A stretch of 64,000 nucleotides of DNA from Pelagibius sp. Alg239-R121 (GCF_947331435.1 NZ_CAMZOF010000004.1:186001-250000), one strand, 5' to 3'; shown: positions 8,834 to 17,595, numbered from the stretch's first letter. Made by a program: numbers and translations. Notes: a model not told the origin generated them from the letters alone.

Positions 8834-9283
8834 TTAAAAATCATCTTCCGGTAAGTCGATCAAGCTGCCCGGCTCGCTGAGTGCGTTACGGATATAATCT
8901 GGGATCGGGATGGCTTTCAGATTGCCGTCTTCCTCGATCCGCGCATGAATACGCACTGCCCGGCCTTCGGTGATGACCGCACCATCTGAAGCCTGAACCG
9001 CCTTGCAGTCCCAATGCAGCGAGGAGGTGCCCATCTTTGCCAGCCGGATCATGGTGCGCACCTTGTCGCCGTAAGCCGCAGGTCCGACGAACCGGAAGTG
9101 CACGTCGCCCATGACGAAGGCAGTGCGGTCCTCCTTGATCAGTTTGTTGGTTGGAAAGCCCAGGGCACGCAACAGCTCGTGTTCGGTCTCGTTGAACCAG
9201 GTGAACATCATGGGATAGTAAACCAGCCCAAAGGGATCCGACTCCCCCCAGGCGACTGTCAGTTCCCGCGAATACATGATCAT
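8834..9283 (-). CDS. Hotdog-fold acyl-CoA thioesterase (4-hydroxybenzoyl-CoA thioesterase family)
   Basis: A 149-residue single hotdog domain. The N-terminal WGESDPFGLVYYPMMFTWF places an Asp at the position of the catalytic Asp of the 4HBT family (D-x-x-G-x-x-Y/F). It continues with the long helix FNETEHELLRALGFP and the strands DVHFRFVGPAAYGDKVRT. Such enzymes hydrolyse acyl-CoA or aryl-CoA thioesters in the cytoplasm. The true substrate is unknown; no aromatic degradation genes adjoin it. The start may be M1 or M3. It is divergent from the DUF1330 gene. Confidence 0.88.
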   Translation of the reverse strand: MIMYSRELTVAWGESDPFGLVYYPMMFTWFNETEHELLRALGFPTNKLIKEDRTAFVMGDVHFRFVGPAAYGDKVRTMIRLAKMGTSSLHWDCKAVQASDGAVITEGRAVRIHARIEEDGNLKAIPIPDYIRNALSEPGSLIDLPEDDF

Positions 9284-9463
9284 TTAGTGCACTCCCCGTT
9301 TAGCATTGTAGGCTCAGGGTCGCCATTCGGACGCATTTGTCCAGTCGAATGTTGACGGGTGAGGGGAGGAGGCCTCGAGGGTTTTTTGTGGATGCGAACG
9401 ATTGTGTTTTATGATTCGCTTCCCTGCTAACCTGCCCGCGCCTAATTATTGCCGGGGGACCTA

Positions 9464-9754
9464 ATGGCCGCATATGTGATTTTCGATGTCGAGATCCACG
9501 ACCGGACCCGCTACATGGAGTTTATGGACAAGGTCAAGCCGGCCCTTCAGGAGGCCGGCGCGCGCTATCTCGCTCGTGGCGGGGCGCACAAGGTCTACGA
9601 AGGCGACTGGGAGCCGCGCCGGATCGTCCTGCTGGAGTTTCCTTCCGTCGCGGCCTGGGAAGGCTTTTACAATGGCGCGACCTACCAGGGCCTCAAGGAG
9701 ATCAGAGACGCCTGCAGCAGCGCTCGGCTGGTCGGCGTCGAAGGTTTGGAATAA
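9464..9754 (+). CDS. DUF1330 family protein
   Basis: A 96-residue ferredoxin-like fold protein with typical DUF1330 features: MAAYVIFDVEIHDRTRYMEF, a central AGARYLARGG, and IVLLEFPSVAAWEGFYNGAT near the end. The family is related to dimeric alpha-beta barrel monooxygenases but has no assigned reaction. The ATG at 9464 is preceded by GGGGGAC. A TTG fifteen bases upstream is less likely. It is a single-gene unit convergent with the UspA gene. Confidence 0.9.
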   Translation: MAAYVIFDVEIHDRTRYMEFMDKVKPALQEAGARYLARGGAHKVYEGDWEPRRIVLLEFPSVAAWEGFYNGATYQGLKEIRDACSSARLVGVEGLE

Positions 9755-9840
9755 CCCCAAGGCGCGTTAATGATGATCCATTGAGCCGCCTTTGCTAACG
9801 CTCCTTGGTACAGGGCCTCCGTTCCCGGACCGGCTTCCGC

Positions 9841-10872
9841 TTATCGCACCGCGATGCAGGTGCAGGGCGCCAGGTGATTGACCTTGTAGGAAACGCTGCC
9901 CACCAGCAGGCCTTCCACTTCGGCAAGTCCGCGCATGCCCATGACGATCAGATCGGCCCGGTCCTTCTCGGCGGCCTCCAGGATGCTGTGGGCGGGTTGG
10001 CCATCGAGCAGCGCGGTCTCGATTTTTGAGAGCCCTTTGTCGCTCGCGATTTTTTGGGCACGTTCCAGAACTTCCGCACCGATATCCTTCAGGACCGCAT
10101 CGGGGATCAGCTGCACCGCATAGGCTTCGCCCATGGCCAGGCCGCCGACGGCGCGGACATTTTCGAGGGCATCCAGGGTCTCCGCATCCAACCGGTCCTT
10201 GTCAACCACGCCGAGCAGCAGCTCGGGTGTTTGGCCGTGCAGTAACACATGGACAAATTTTACGGTTGCGCTGAACTTTGCCGCCATATCACAAGCCAGT
10301 TCGGCCGCTTTGACCGCGTGACCTGATCCATCAAACGGCACCAGGATCCGCTCCACCGTGCCCAGCCCCAGTCTCTCCTTGCCGGCATGTACGGTGACGC
10401 AGGTACAGGGCGCCAGATGAAAGACCTTGTGAGAAACGCTACCCATCAGCACTCCCTGCAGCGGGCCTGCGCCGCGGCTGCCCATCACGATCATGTCGGT
10501 GAAGGGGTGCTTCGCATGATGCAGGATGCGCTCACCTTCCTCGCCCCAGTCCAGCTCGGTCTCGATCTCGGCCGCGCCCCGGTCCCGCGCGCAGGTTTCC
10601 GCATTGTCGAGGATCATACGGCCCATATGCTCGAGCACCTGCAGGCGCCGCGGCCAGTTGTGGTGATCGCTGGTCCAGCCGCCCTTGCGCTCCGCTTTGT
10701 CAAAGGAGTATTCGGCCGCTTCGAGAAGCGATTGGCGCGGGCCGGCCTGGCGCAGCCCGACATGAAGGATCTTCAATTGCGCGCCCATCCCGGCGGCCAA
10801 ATCAGCCGCGACCTCCAGGGCCGTATTGGCGTTTTCGGATCCGTCGACGGGAGTGAGTATCTTCTGAACCAT
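9841..10872 (-). CDS. Tandem universal stress protein (two UspA domains)
   Basis: A 343-residue protein with two Usp domains, about residues 1-160 and 185-343. Each ends in the ATP-binding signature G-x2-G-x9-G-S. The first is GSRGAGPLQGVLMGSVS and the second GMRGLAEVEGLLVGSVS, followed by almost identical NHLAPCTC/FHLAPCTC strands, so it arose by internal duplication. UspA proteins bind ATP and support survival under stress in the cytoplasm. The start is set at ATG 10872, because GCGAGGCA precedes it and the domain begins directly with MVQKILTPVDGS. Confidence 0.92.
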   Translation of the reverse strand: MVQKILTPVDGSENANTALEVAADLAAGMGAQLKILHVGLRQAGPRQSLLEAAEYSFDKAERKGGWTSDHHNWPRRLQVLEHMGRMILDNAETCARDRGAAEIETELDWGEEGERILHHAKHPFTDMIVMGSRGAGPLQGVLMGSVSHKVFHLAPCTCVTVHAGKERLGLGTVERILVPFDGSGHAVKAAELACDMAAKFSATVKFVHVLLHGQTPELLLGVVDKDRLDAETLDALENVRAVGGLAMGEAYAVQLIPDAVLKDIGAEVLERAQKIASDKGLSKIETALLDGQPAHSILEAAEKDRADLIVMGMRGLAEVEGLLVGSVSYKVNHLAPCTCIAVR

Positions 10873-11156
10873 TTGAGTGCCTCGCAGCAAGCTGATGTGC
10901 CGGCGGGCAGGGCCAGTGTGTATGATTTCCATTCGCGGCGACCGCGGCCGGTGAATTCCGCAACCCTGCGCTCGCTCTACTCAGAAGACTAGCGGCCGGT
11001 GCGGGCTGCGTCGTTGATGTGGGTCAAGCATGGGCCTGATGTAATGGCAGTCACAGACCTCTGGCAAGATGGATCGAGTTTCATGATAATTCCTGACCAG
11101 AACACCTTCTGCAATCCACGCCGCTTGTTTCAATGATTGATCTACAGGACCCACCC

Positions 11157-11519
11157 ATGACCTACGAAGAATTCAACGCCTTCTGCGGCTCTCTGCTAGC
11201 CACGACCCATGTGGTCCAGTGGGGCGGAGCCGATGTCTGGAAGGTCGGCGGCAAGGTCTTCGCCATTGGCGGCTGGGGCGACGATCAGCCGGGCTTCACC
11301 TTCAAGACCACCGAGCTCTCCTACGAGATCCTGAAGGACCAGCCGGGCCTGCGCCCGGCGCCTTATCTCGCGTCGCGCGGGATGAAGTGGATCCAGGATT
11401 ATGCCCAGCCGGGCCTGTCCGACGACGACCTCAAGGACTACCTGCGCAATTCCCATAAGATCGTCTCCCAGGGTCTCTCGAAAAAGAAACAGCGTGAGCT
11501 GGGACTGATCGAAGCATAG
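11157..11519 (+). CDS. MmcQ/YjbR family protein
   Basis: A 120-residue protein of the YjbR fold. It starts MTYEEFNAFCGSLLATTH, has the conserved middle VWKVGGKVFAIGGW, and ends with YLRNSHKIVSQGLSKKKQRE, the Lys/Arg-rich helix typical of the family. Proteins of this group are described as DNA-binding-like, but the physiological role is not settled. ATG 11157 is preferred over 11133 because it matches the family start. It stands alone ahead of the ArsR operon. Confidence 0.85.
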   Translation: MTYEEFNAFCGSLLATTHVVQWGGADVWKVGGKVFAIGGWGDDQPGFTFKTTELSYEILKDQPGLRPAPYLASRGMKWIQDYAQPGLSDDDLKDYLRNSHKIVSQGLSKKKQRELGLIEA

Positions 11520-11618
11520 AACCGGTCGCCTGTTCGCGGGCGAGCATTGACGAAACCTCCGTTGCCCTGCGTCCAACGCCGGGCATTTCCATCGACTCTT
11601 GACGCTTTCGCATTTTTA

Positions 11619-11650
11619 TTTTACCAATTAGTAAATTAACCAATTGGTAA
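11619..11650. promoter_or_regulatory. Double inverted-repeat operator before the ArsR gene
   Basis: Two overlapping symmetric sites lie just before the start codon at 11657. TTTAC-CAATTA-GTAAA is at 11619-11634 and the perfect 10-base palindrome ACCAATTGGT at 11639-11648. Both carry an ACCAATT core. This is a convincing autoregulatory operator for the downstream ArsR-type repressor. Confidence 0.7.
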
Positions 11651-11656
11651 CATTCA

Positions 11657-12040
11657 ATGGCAACACCTCAAGCAGGCGGAAACCAACTCGACGTCACGCT
11701 CTCGGCGCTGGCCGACCCGACACGTCGCGCGATCCTGGCCCAACTGGCTTCCGGCGAACGAACCGTCACCGAGCTGGCGGAACCCTTCGAGATGACGATG
11801 CCGGCCGTCACTAAACACATCAAGGTGCTGGAAAAAGCCGGGCTGGTCGAACGCAGCAGAGAGGCGCAGAAGCGACCCTGCCGGCTGCGCGCGGCGCCGC
11901 TCAAGGCGGTTTCGGACTGGGTCGAGGACTACCGGCAATCCTGGGAAGAGAGCCTGGACCGACTGGGCCATTACCTGCAGGACCTTCAGTCGGCGGGAAA
12001 AGGAGACGGCCGTGGCCGCAAGAAACCCCGTCGCAAATGA
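11657..12040 (+). CDS. ArsR-family winged-helix repressor (no metal site seen)
   Basis: A 127-residue protein with a winged helix in residues about 12-95: LSALADPTRRAILAQLASGE, then the recognition helix MPAVTKHIKVLEKAGLVERS. There is no Cys-rich metal-binding motif. It therefore belongs to the ArsR subgroup that is paired with SRPBCC (AHSA1-like) genes rather than the metal sensors. The C-terminal tail is Lys/Arg-rich. The next gene overlaps its end by 29 bases, so the two are translationally linked. The upstream palindromes suggest autorepression. Confidence 0.92.
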   Translation: MATPQAGGNQLDVTLSALADPTRRAILAQLASGERTVTELAEPFEMTMPAVTKHIKVLEKAGLVERSREAQKRPCRLRAAPLKAVSDWVEDYRQSWEESLDRLGHYLQDLQSAGKGDGRGRKKPRRK

Positions 12041-12482
12041 ACTGCTCTTCACCCGCATCTACGATGCGCCGCGCGCGCTTGTGTTTGCCGCCTGGACCGA
12101 CCCGCAGCACATCGGCAAATGGTGGGGGCCAAACGGCTTTACCACCACGACCCACGCCATGGAGGTCAAGGTGGGAGGTGTCTGGGACTACGTCATGCAC
12201 GGCCCGGACGGAACGGACTATCCTGGCAGAGGCGTCTACAGCGAAATCGTGGAACCCGAACGCCTGGCCTTTTCCCACGTCGGCGGAAAGGCGGATGATC
12301 CGCATCTGACATGTGAATTCTTCGTCACCTTCGAGGAGATCGACGGGCGAACGAAAGTCACGCTGCGCATGATCTTTCCCACGGCGGAGGCCGCTGAACA
12401 TGCCAGGGATCTCGGCGCCGAAGGTGGTGGAACCGAAAGCCTGGAACGTCTGGCTGATGTCCTGCGTGAAGCCGCAGCTTGA
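12012..12482 (+). CDS. SRPBCC (AHSA1-like) domain protein
   Basis: A 156-residue START/Bet v1-like protein. Typical landmarks are FTRIYDAPRALVFAAWTDP, then KWWGPNGF, and the closing helix GGGTESLERLADVLREA. The fold makes a hydrophobic pocket for small ligands. It starts at a GTG at 12012, inside the end of the ArsR gene, a common arrangement for these pairs. The likely role is ligand binding or response to a compound sensed by the ArsR partner, but the ligand is unknown. Confidence 0.9.
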   Translation: MAARNPVANELLFTRIYDAPRALVFAAWTDPQHIGKWWGPNGFTTTTHAMEVKVGGVWDYVMHGPDGTDYPGRGVYSEIVEPERLAFSHVGGKADDPHLTCEFFVTFEEIDGRTKVTLRMIFPTAEAAEHARDLGAEGGGTESLERLADVLREAAA

Positions 12483-12537
12483 GCCGTTTCGGACCTTCTT
12501 TCTTCAATTCGGCAACGTGACAGAACAGGAGAAGGCT

Positions 12538-13107
12538 ATGGCCAGAGAACTCGCGATCCTGACCTTCCAGACGCTCGACGGCGTCATGCAGGCCCCCAAA
12601 ATGCCGGAGGAAGACACCTCGGGCGGCTTTACGCAGGGCGGCTGGGCGGATCCTCATTGGGACGGCGTAATGGCGCAGGTCGGGAGAGAGGCCATGGCCG
12701 CGCCCTACGATCTGCTGCTCGGCCGGAAAACCTACCAGCTCTTCGCCCCCCATTTCGCCCCCGCCGGCGACGCAAACCCCATGAACGCCGCGCGGAAGTA
12801 TGTCGCCACCTCGACCCTGGACCAGCTTGAGTGGAACAACTCGGTCGCTCTCACCGGAGACATCGCCGACGAGATTGCATCCCTTAAGAATCAGGAGGGA
12901 CCATTGCTCCAGGTCCACGGCAGCTGGCAACTGATTCAGGCTCTTCTCACCAACGACCTGATCGACGAGTTCCGGATCTGGACCTTCCCCGTTCTTGTCG
13001 GCGCAGGGAAGCGCCTCTTCAGCGAGGGGACGGTGCCGAGGGGCCTGACGCTTATAAAAGCGGGCACGACTGCAACCGGTGTGACGATGGGACTCTACCG
13101 CTGGTAA
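12538..13107 (+). CDS. Dihydrofolate reductase-like (RibD C-terminal domain) protein
   Basis: A 189-residue single-domain protein of the RibD-C/DHFR-like family. It begins ELAILTFQTLDGVMQAP, has LLLGRKTYQLFAP in the middle and LLQVHGSWQLIQALL, DLIDEFRIWTFPVLVGAGKR at the end. The family binds NADPH, but most stand-alone members have no known substrate. ATG 12538 follows AGGAGAAGG and removes an unrelated 46-codon extension. It is the third gene of the ArsR-SRPBCC unit. A decayed relative of its 3' half lies at about 15990-16268, beyond phoX. Confidence 0.9.
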   Translation: MARELAILTFQTLDGVMQAPKMPEEDTSGGFTQGGWADPHWDGVMAQVGREAMAAPYDLLLGRKTYQLFAPHFAPAGDANPMNAARKYVATSTLDQLEWNNSVALTGDIADEIASLKNQEGPLLQVHGSWQLIQALLTNDLIDEFRIWTFPVLVGAGKRLFSEGTVPRGLTLIKAGTTATGVTMGLYRW

Positions 13108-13108
13108 C

Positions 13109-13187
13109 CTAGTGTGGTGGATTTGAAGTTCCTATCTTTATTTGGATAGGCACTTCATAGGAACATCAAATCTGAAAACCACACTAG
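13109..13187. repeat. MITE-like inverted repeat 1
   Basis: A 79-base palindromic element begins CTAGTGTGGT and ends ACCACACTAG. The inner imperfect arms (GGATTTGAAGTTCCTAT and ATAGGAACATCAAATCT) pair, so almost the whole element folds into one hairpin. It starts two bases after the stop codon of the reductase gene and could also act as a transcript end. It shares GTGT-type ends and a gaa-tctgaagttc core with the next repeat, which suggests a mobile-element relic family. Confidence 0.6.
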
Positions 13188-13203
13188 CTCAATAAATTAA
13201 CGG

Positions 13204-13272
13204 GTGTCCTTATCGAATCTGAAGTTCGAAAAGTGCTGGCATCAAATGATACGAACTTCAGATTCGGGACAC
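13204..13272. repeat. MITE-like inverted repeat 2
   Basis: A 69-base element with terminal GTGTCC and GGACAC and inner arms CGAATCTGAAGTTCG and CGAACTTCAGATTCG. The left arm carries an extra TTAT between the end and the core. It lies 16 bases after the first repeat. Terminal repeats of this type are seen on small non-autonomous elements. No transposase is nearby. Confidence 0.6.
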
Positions 13273-13824
13273 TAGGCTATCGGGTCAGTGAATTGAACTT
13301 GCGTCGCTTCAGTCAACCTTCCGCTGAAGAACGAACGACTCCGAAATGCCAAACTCTCCGTTCGAAATCGAAATCGGGTGAACGTTGTTTTTGCTCGGGA
13401 AACTCCGAACGCTTGGGGGTATGAACTGTTGGTTTGTAACGAACGCGTAGAAATTTTTAACACGTGAGACTGACAATTCTAAAGTCTGGTTTTCGTCAGA
13501 AGGCAGACGTAACAGGCGCAGCAAACTGTCCTCTCCTGTCGCGTCTAAAACGCTCAGATCGTTGATATTATCCTTATCTGCATTGATTGAATTCGCCTAT
13601 CTGGTCAGCGGGGCGGATTGGGCATTCCTGTGCTCCTGACTCTGTAAGGGCTGCTTTCGATAACAAACGTGCTAGATTGTCATCATACCGCAACAAAGAT
13701 TGCGTAGAGCGTGACCGAGAATAGGCCGTATAGCTGATGACGTGAGGAAGCGATTGCATTGGCTTTTCAGTCGAGGTGTAGGTCGGCTCATAACCAACTA
13801 ATTTTCAGTAAGAAGGAAGGTGGC
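13273..13824. other. A+T-richer intergenic region before phoX
   Basis: About 550 bases hold no gene that can be supported. On the reverse strand, 13309 to about 13600 is open and reads like a hydrophilic protein piece (NINDLSVLDATGEDSLL...), but it has no start codon with a ribosome site and no recognised family. The lower G+C sets it apart from its neighbours. The phoX promoter should lie near its right end. Confidence 0.4.
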
Positions 13825-15714
13825 ATGAAAATGAGTGACAAGGAGAATATTTCGTTCGACGAGTTCGATGAGATGAACAACCCGCGTCCCGAGGAATGCG
13901 AGTTCGACCGGGTTGTCGAGAGCGCCATTTCGCGCCGGGGGTTCCTCGGCGTCGTTGCAATGGGAACCGCTGGCTTCACGGCCTCGGCTGCATTCCCGAA
14001 CTTTGCACGCGCTGCGGCAGACCGCTTTGGCTTCGAGCAGATCGAAGCGTCGGTCGCGGACACCGTTACAGTGCCGCCCGGATTTAACGCGACGCCGATG
14101 GTCAACTGGGGTGACCCGCTGTGGTCGGATTCGCCCAAATTCGACTGGTCTGTGCGTGGTACTGCCGAGCAGCAGGCCAAAGCCTTTGGTGACAACAACG
14201 ACGGCATGTCGATTTTCACCATCGACGGGAAAACCGTGTTGGTGATCAACCACGAATACACGAACCGTGACGTCGCCAACGCCCATCGCGAATCGAAGCT
14301 GCCGGAAACCGATGACGACGTGTTAAAGGGCATGCTGGCCCACGGTCACACGGTTGCTGAACTGGCAGAAATCGATGGTAGATGGACCATCGTCAAGGAC
14401 AGCCCGCTCAACCGTCGCATCACGCCGCAGACGCCGATGGAGTTAACCGGACCCGCTGCCGGGCACGACTTGGTCAAGACCGCTGCGGACCCGACTGGCA
14501 CAAACCTCATCGGCACCTGGAATCACTGCGCCAATGGTGAAACACCGTGGGGAACTTATCTGACCTGCGAAGAAAACTTCAATGGCTACTTCCGGTCGTC
14601 CGACCCGGACATCGAGATCTCTGCCGACAAAAAGCGTTATGGCGTCGGCGCGAAGGACTGGGGCTACGCCTGGGCGCAGATCGACGAACGCTTCGATATC
14701 TCCAAGCACCCGAACGAGTGCAACCGAGCGGGATATGTCGTCGAGATTGATCCCTCCGATCCCACATCGACCCCGAAGAAGCGCTCCGCCCTTGGCCGCT
14801 TCAAGCACGAGAACGCCGAACTCGTGATCAACCGGGACGGCCACGTGGTCGTCTACCTGGGTGACGATGAACGCGGCGAGTTCCTCTACCGTTATGTGTC
14901 AAACGGTGTCTATTCCGTGGGCGGCCCGACCGACGACTTGCTGGACGACGGCAAGCTCTACGCCGCCAAGTTCGATGAAGACGGCACAGGCAAGTGGTTG
15001 GAACTGTCGGAAGAGGCCACCGGCATGTCGGCGGCCGAGATCAGCATCTTCTCACGCATGGCAGGTTCCAAGGTTGGCGCCACCACGATGGATCGCCCGG
15101 AGTGGGTTGCCAGCCATCCGAAAAAGGCCGAGGTTTACTGCGCCCTGACCAACAATAAGAACCGCGGCATCAAGCCGAATAAGGGAGGAGACGAAACCCC
15201 GGTTGGCGGCCCGAATCCGCGCAAGGGCAACAAGTACGGCCAGATTGTACGCTGGATGCCGGAAGGCGGCGACCATACGGCGGACAATTTTGCCTGGAAC
15301 CTGTTCGTTCTCGCTGGCAACCCGGCAGTCCATTCGGACGACAGAAAAGGCTCGTCCAACGTGAATGCAGGCAACATGTTCAACTCGCCTGACGGCATCT
15401 CCTTCGATAATAACGGCATCCTCTGGATCCAGACCGACGGCAACTACTCGAATGAGGAAGATTTTGCAGGTCAGGGCAACAATCAGATGCTGGCCGCCGA
15501 CACGGAAACCGGCGAGATCCGCCGCTTCTTGGTTGGCCCGATTTCGTGCGAAATCACCGGCCTGTCGTTCTCGCCGGATCGCCGCACCATGTTTGTCGGC
15601 GTCCAACATCCCGGCGAAAAGGGCAAGCCCAGCCACTGGCCGGGTGGCGGTGACAGCGTGCCCCGCTCGGGCGTTGTAGCTGTGCGTCGGGACGATGGCG
15701 GCGTCATCGGTTAA
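13825..15714 (+). CDS. phoX: PhoX-family (DUF839) alkaline phosphatase, Tat-exported
   Basis: A 629-residue protein. Residues 36-41 (SRRGFL) and the following hydrophobic stretch form a twin-arginine signal ending near ARAAAD, so the folded enzyme is exported to the periplasm. The body is a PhoX beta-propeller: VINHEYTNRD, GTWNHCANGETPWGTYLTCE with the conserved Cys-Glu region, LGRFKHENAEL, VVYLGDDERGEF and SPDGISFDNNG. PhoX hydrolyses phosphate monoesters using iron and calcium and is usually induced by phosphate starvation. ATG 13825 is chosen because AAGGAAGG precedes it. It is monocistronic with a strong terminator. No clear Pho box was identified upstream. Confidence 0.92.
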   Translation: MKMSDKENISFDEFDEMNNPRPEECEFDRVVESAISRRGFLGVVAMGTAGFTASAAFPNFARAAADRFGFEQIEASVADTVTVPPGFNATPMVNWGDPLWSDSPKFDWSVRGTAEQQAKAFGDNNDGMSIFTIDGKTVLVINHEYTNRDVANAHRESKLPETDDDVLKGMLAHGHTVAELAEIDGRWTIVKDSPLNRRITPQTPMELTGPAAGHDLVKTAADPTGTNLIGTWNHCANGETPWGTYLTCEENFNGYFRSSDPDIEISADKKRYGVGAKDWGYAWAQIDERFDISKHPNECNRAGYVVEIDPSDPTSTPKKRSALGRFKHENAELVINRDGHVVVYLGDDERGEFLYRYVSNGVYSVGGPTDDLLDDGKLYAAKFDEDGTGKWLELSEEATGMSAAEISIFSRMAGSKVGATTMDRPEWVASHPKKAEVYCALTNNKNRGIKPNKGGDETPVGGPNPRKGNKYGQIVRWMPEGGDHTADNFAWNLFVLAGNPAVHSDDRKGSSNVNAGNMFNSPDGISFDNNGILWIQTDGNYSNEEDFAGQGNNQMLAADTETGEIRRFLVGPISCEITGLSFSPDRRTMFVGVQHPGEKGKPSHWPGGGDSVPRSGVVAVRRDDGGVIG

Positions 15715-15729
15715 GACAGGCTGCTAGAC

Positions 15730-15866
15730 CGGATCACGTTTTAACAGAAACACTACGTGTTTTCGATAAAACGTGTGAATCCGCTCTAACTCAAATAGGT
15801 AGAGCAGATTCACAAGTACGACAGATCGCCTTCGGCGATCCCGTCTAAACTTGATCTGCTCTAGTC
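15730..15866. repeat. Palindromic intergenic repeat block after phoX
   Basis: The block holds several short inverted motifs. GATCACGTTTT pairs with AAAACGTGTGA, AGAGCGGATTCAC-type and TAGAGCAGATTCAC motifs repeat in both directions, and GATCGCC-TTC-GGCGATC is a perfect small hairpin. It resembles the mosaic palindromic elements found between genes in many alphaproteobacteria. It differs from the longer repeat found at 20877, 38095 and 48438. Confidence 0.5.
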
Positions 15867-15880
15867 AGCTGAATTTAAGT

Positions 15881-15922
15881 GAGCCGACTGGCTGCCTGAA
15901 AACGGCCAGTCGGCTCTTTTTT
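15881..15922 (+). terminator. Rho-independent terminator of phoX
   Basis: GAGCCGACTGGC (15881-15892) pairs perfectly with GCCAGTCGGCTC (15905-15916) over 12 base pairs with a 12-base loop, followed by six T. It lies about 165 bases after the phoX stop codon. Confidence 0.92.
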
Positions 15923-15989
15923 ATATTCCGACTCAGTAAACATTGTCCCTGGAATTACGGCCATTCGGCAACGCTCGCCCCGCCTTCAC

Positions 15990-16268
15990 TGACTGTACCA
16001 GCGGAGTGAGAGGGGATATCGCCGGTAAGTTCGCGGCCGGTAAGGAGTAGGACGGTCCCTTGCTTCAGGTCCATGGCAACTGGCGACTGATTCAAATTCT
16101 CCTCGCCAGCGATCTGATCGACGAGTTCCAGATCTGGACTTTCCCCGTTCTCGTCGGTGCAGGGAAGCGCCTCTTCGGCGAGGGGACGCCACCAAGGGGC
16201 CTGAACTCGTCAAAGCCGACACCACCGCGGCCGGCGTGAAGATGAGAATCTACTGGCGGGAAGGGTAG
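15990..16268 (+). pseudogene. Decayed copy of the dihydrofolate reductase-like gene (3' half)
   Basis: The sequence aligns with the 3' half of the intact gene at 12538-13107. Translated pieces read GDIAGKFAAGKE, a TAG where the intact gene has a CAG-type Gln, then DGPLLQVHGNWRLIQILL and DLIDEFQIWTFPVLVGAGKR. A one-base deletion after RGL shifts the frame, and the tail LVKADTTAAGVKMRIYW continues in the new frame to a TAG at 16266. The 5' half is absent. It is therefore a non-functional paralogue fragment, left on the far side of phoX from the intact gene. Confidence 0.85.
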
Positions 16269-16359
16269 GTCGGAGGCACAGGCCTTTGATCAGTGTTGGC
16301 AGGACGTCTCTAATTTCAGCGACGAACGCGATTACCCAATCAACGCTTCGAACCCTTAT

Positions 16360-17268
16360 TCAATCCGCTGTCGTTTTTTTCAAGGAATGCTCGCGCCAGA
16401 TAATAAATAGACCACCGCCGACGATCAGGAATGCGCCGGGGATGAGCCGGTCAAAAGGTGTCTCCGAAAAGAAAATCCAGCCAAGGCAGAAAGAAAACGG
16501 GATTCCGAAATACTCAAACGGCGATAGGCTGCTGGGTTCCGCCAACCTGTAAGCCGTGATCAGACAGTAGGCTGCCGTGCCGCCCGCTATCCCCATGGCA
16601 GCGATCCATAACCAGTCCTCCAATGCTCCAATTTGGACAAACCCGCCGGTAAGAAGAACCAGTGCGACCGCCCCAACCAAAGACCCGACATTGTAGTAAA
16701 GATTGATCAGTGCGGTGGGTACGGCCTTGTCGAACAGCTGGGCGGTCACGCTGATACTGGCGTAGCCAAACGCGGCACAAAGCGGCAGGATTGCATGCCA
16801 GGTAAAGCTGTCGGCTGTCGGTCTCATCACCAGCAGGACGCCGGTGAATCCAATCAGCACCGCCAGCCAGCGCCAGAGGCCGACCCGATGGCCCAGCAAT
16901 GGAATGGACAAAGCCGTTATAAACAGCGGACCGGCAAAGACGATCGTCGTCGCCGTCGCAAATTCCAGGTGAAACAAAGCCAGATAGAAACTGATTTGGG
17001 CAAAGGCACCCAGGCCGCCGCGGGCCAGGGCAAACTTCCACTGCCTTATCACCATGGGCCTGCCTGCTTGGACCCAGCTTTGAGACCAGAAAAGAATGGC
17101 CAATGTCGGGATCAACCCGAATACATTGCGCAGCATTGAAAGCTGCTGGCTGGGATAGTGCTGACTCAGGTGCTTAATGATCGCGCCCATGATGTCATAC
17201 AACATGATCGCCATCAGGATGGTGGCCGCTGCCGCGACGAAAGAGACGGGTTTATGTCGGCTGTTCAC
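16360..17268 (-). CDS. EamA/DMT-superfamily transporter
   Basis: A 302-residue inner-membrane protein with about ten transmembrane helices in two EamA repeats. The first contains LRNVFGLIPTLAILF and FAGPLFITALSIPLLGHRVG. The second contains ISVTAQLFDKAVPTA and ends PFDRLIPGAFLIVGGGLFII. Members export metabolites or amino acids. The start is set at a GTG at 17268, preceded by GGGAGGAA; an upstream ATG at 17355 has no ribosome site and would add a charged leader. It is monocistronic and convergent with the reductase remnant. The substrate is unknown. Confidence 0.9.
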   Translation of the reverse strand: MNSRHKPVSFVAAAATILMAIMLYDIMGAIIKHLSQHYPSQQLSMLRNVFGLIPTLAILFWSQSWVQAGRPMVIRQWKFALARGGLGAFAQISFYLALFHLEFATATTIVFAGPLFITALSIPLLGHRVGLWRWLAVLIGFTGVLLVMRPTADSFTWHAILPLCAAFGYASISVTAQLFDKAVPTALINLYYNVGSLVGAVALVLLTGGFVQIGALEDWLWIAAMGIAGGTAAYCLITAYRLAEPSSLSPFEYFGIPFSFCLGWIFFSETPFDRLIPGAFLIVGGGLFIIWREHSLKKTTAD

Positions 17269-17595
17269 TGAAGAGTTCCTCCCGCGCCATCGATTGCGAA
17301 GGAGACCAACGGTAACCTGATTTAACTTATTGACAAGACTGATATTTTTCCTCAAAATCTCGCTATCCAGAAAATTGAGAAAGATACCTGCGCGCTGGCG
17401 GAATGCTGGTCGCCGTCAAGCCTGTCGTTGCGCTACTGATAGGCGGTGGAGTCGATATGGCGATGACGCGCGGAGGCTTCTGGCAAGTTTGATGCGTCGT
17501 TATTGCGCCGCCCGCAATGAAGGCAAATCCCTACTGCGGCATGTCGTCCGAGACTCGTCAGAAGGACTTTCTGTCGAAACGACGAGGAAATATAG

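Noticed and set aside
15963-16010. Resemblance of this stretch to the hutI tail (CGCCC, CTTCAC, CAGCGGA)
   Set aside because: Similarity is weak, and the stretch is better explained as part of the decayed reductase-like copy that runs on to 16268.
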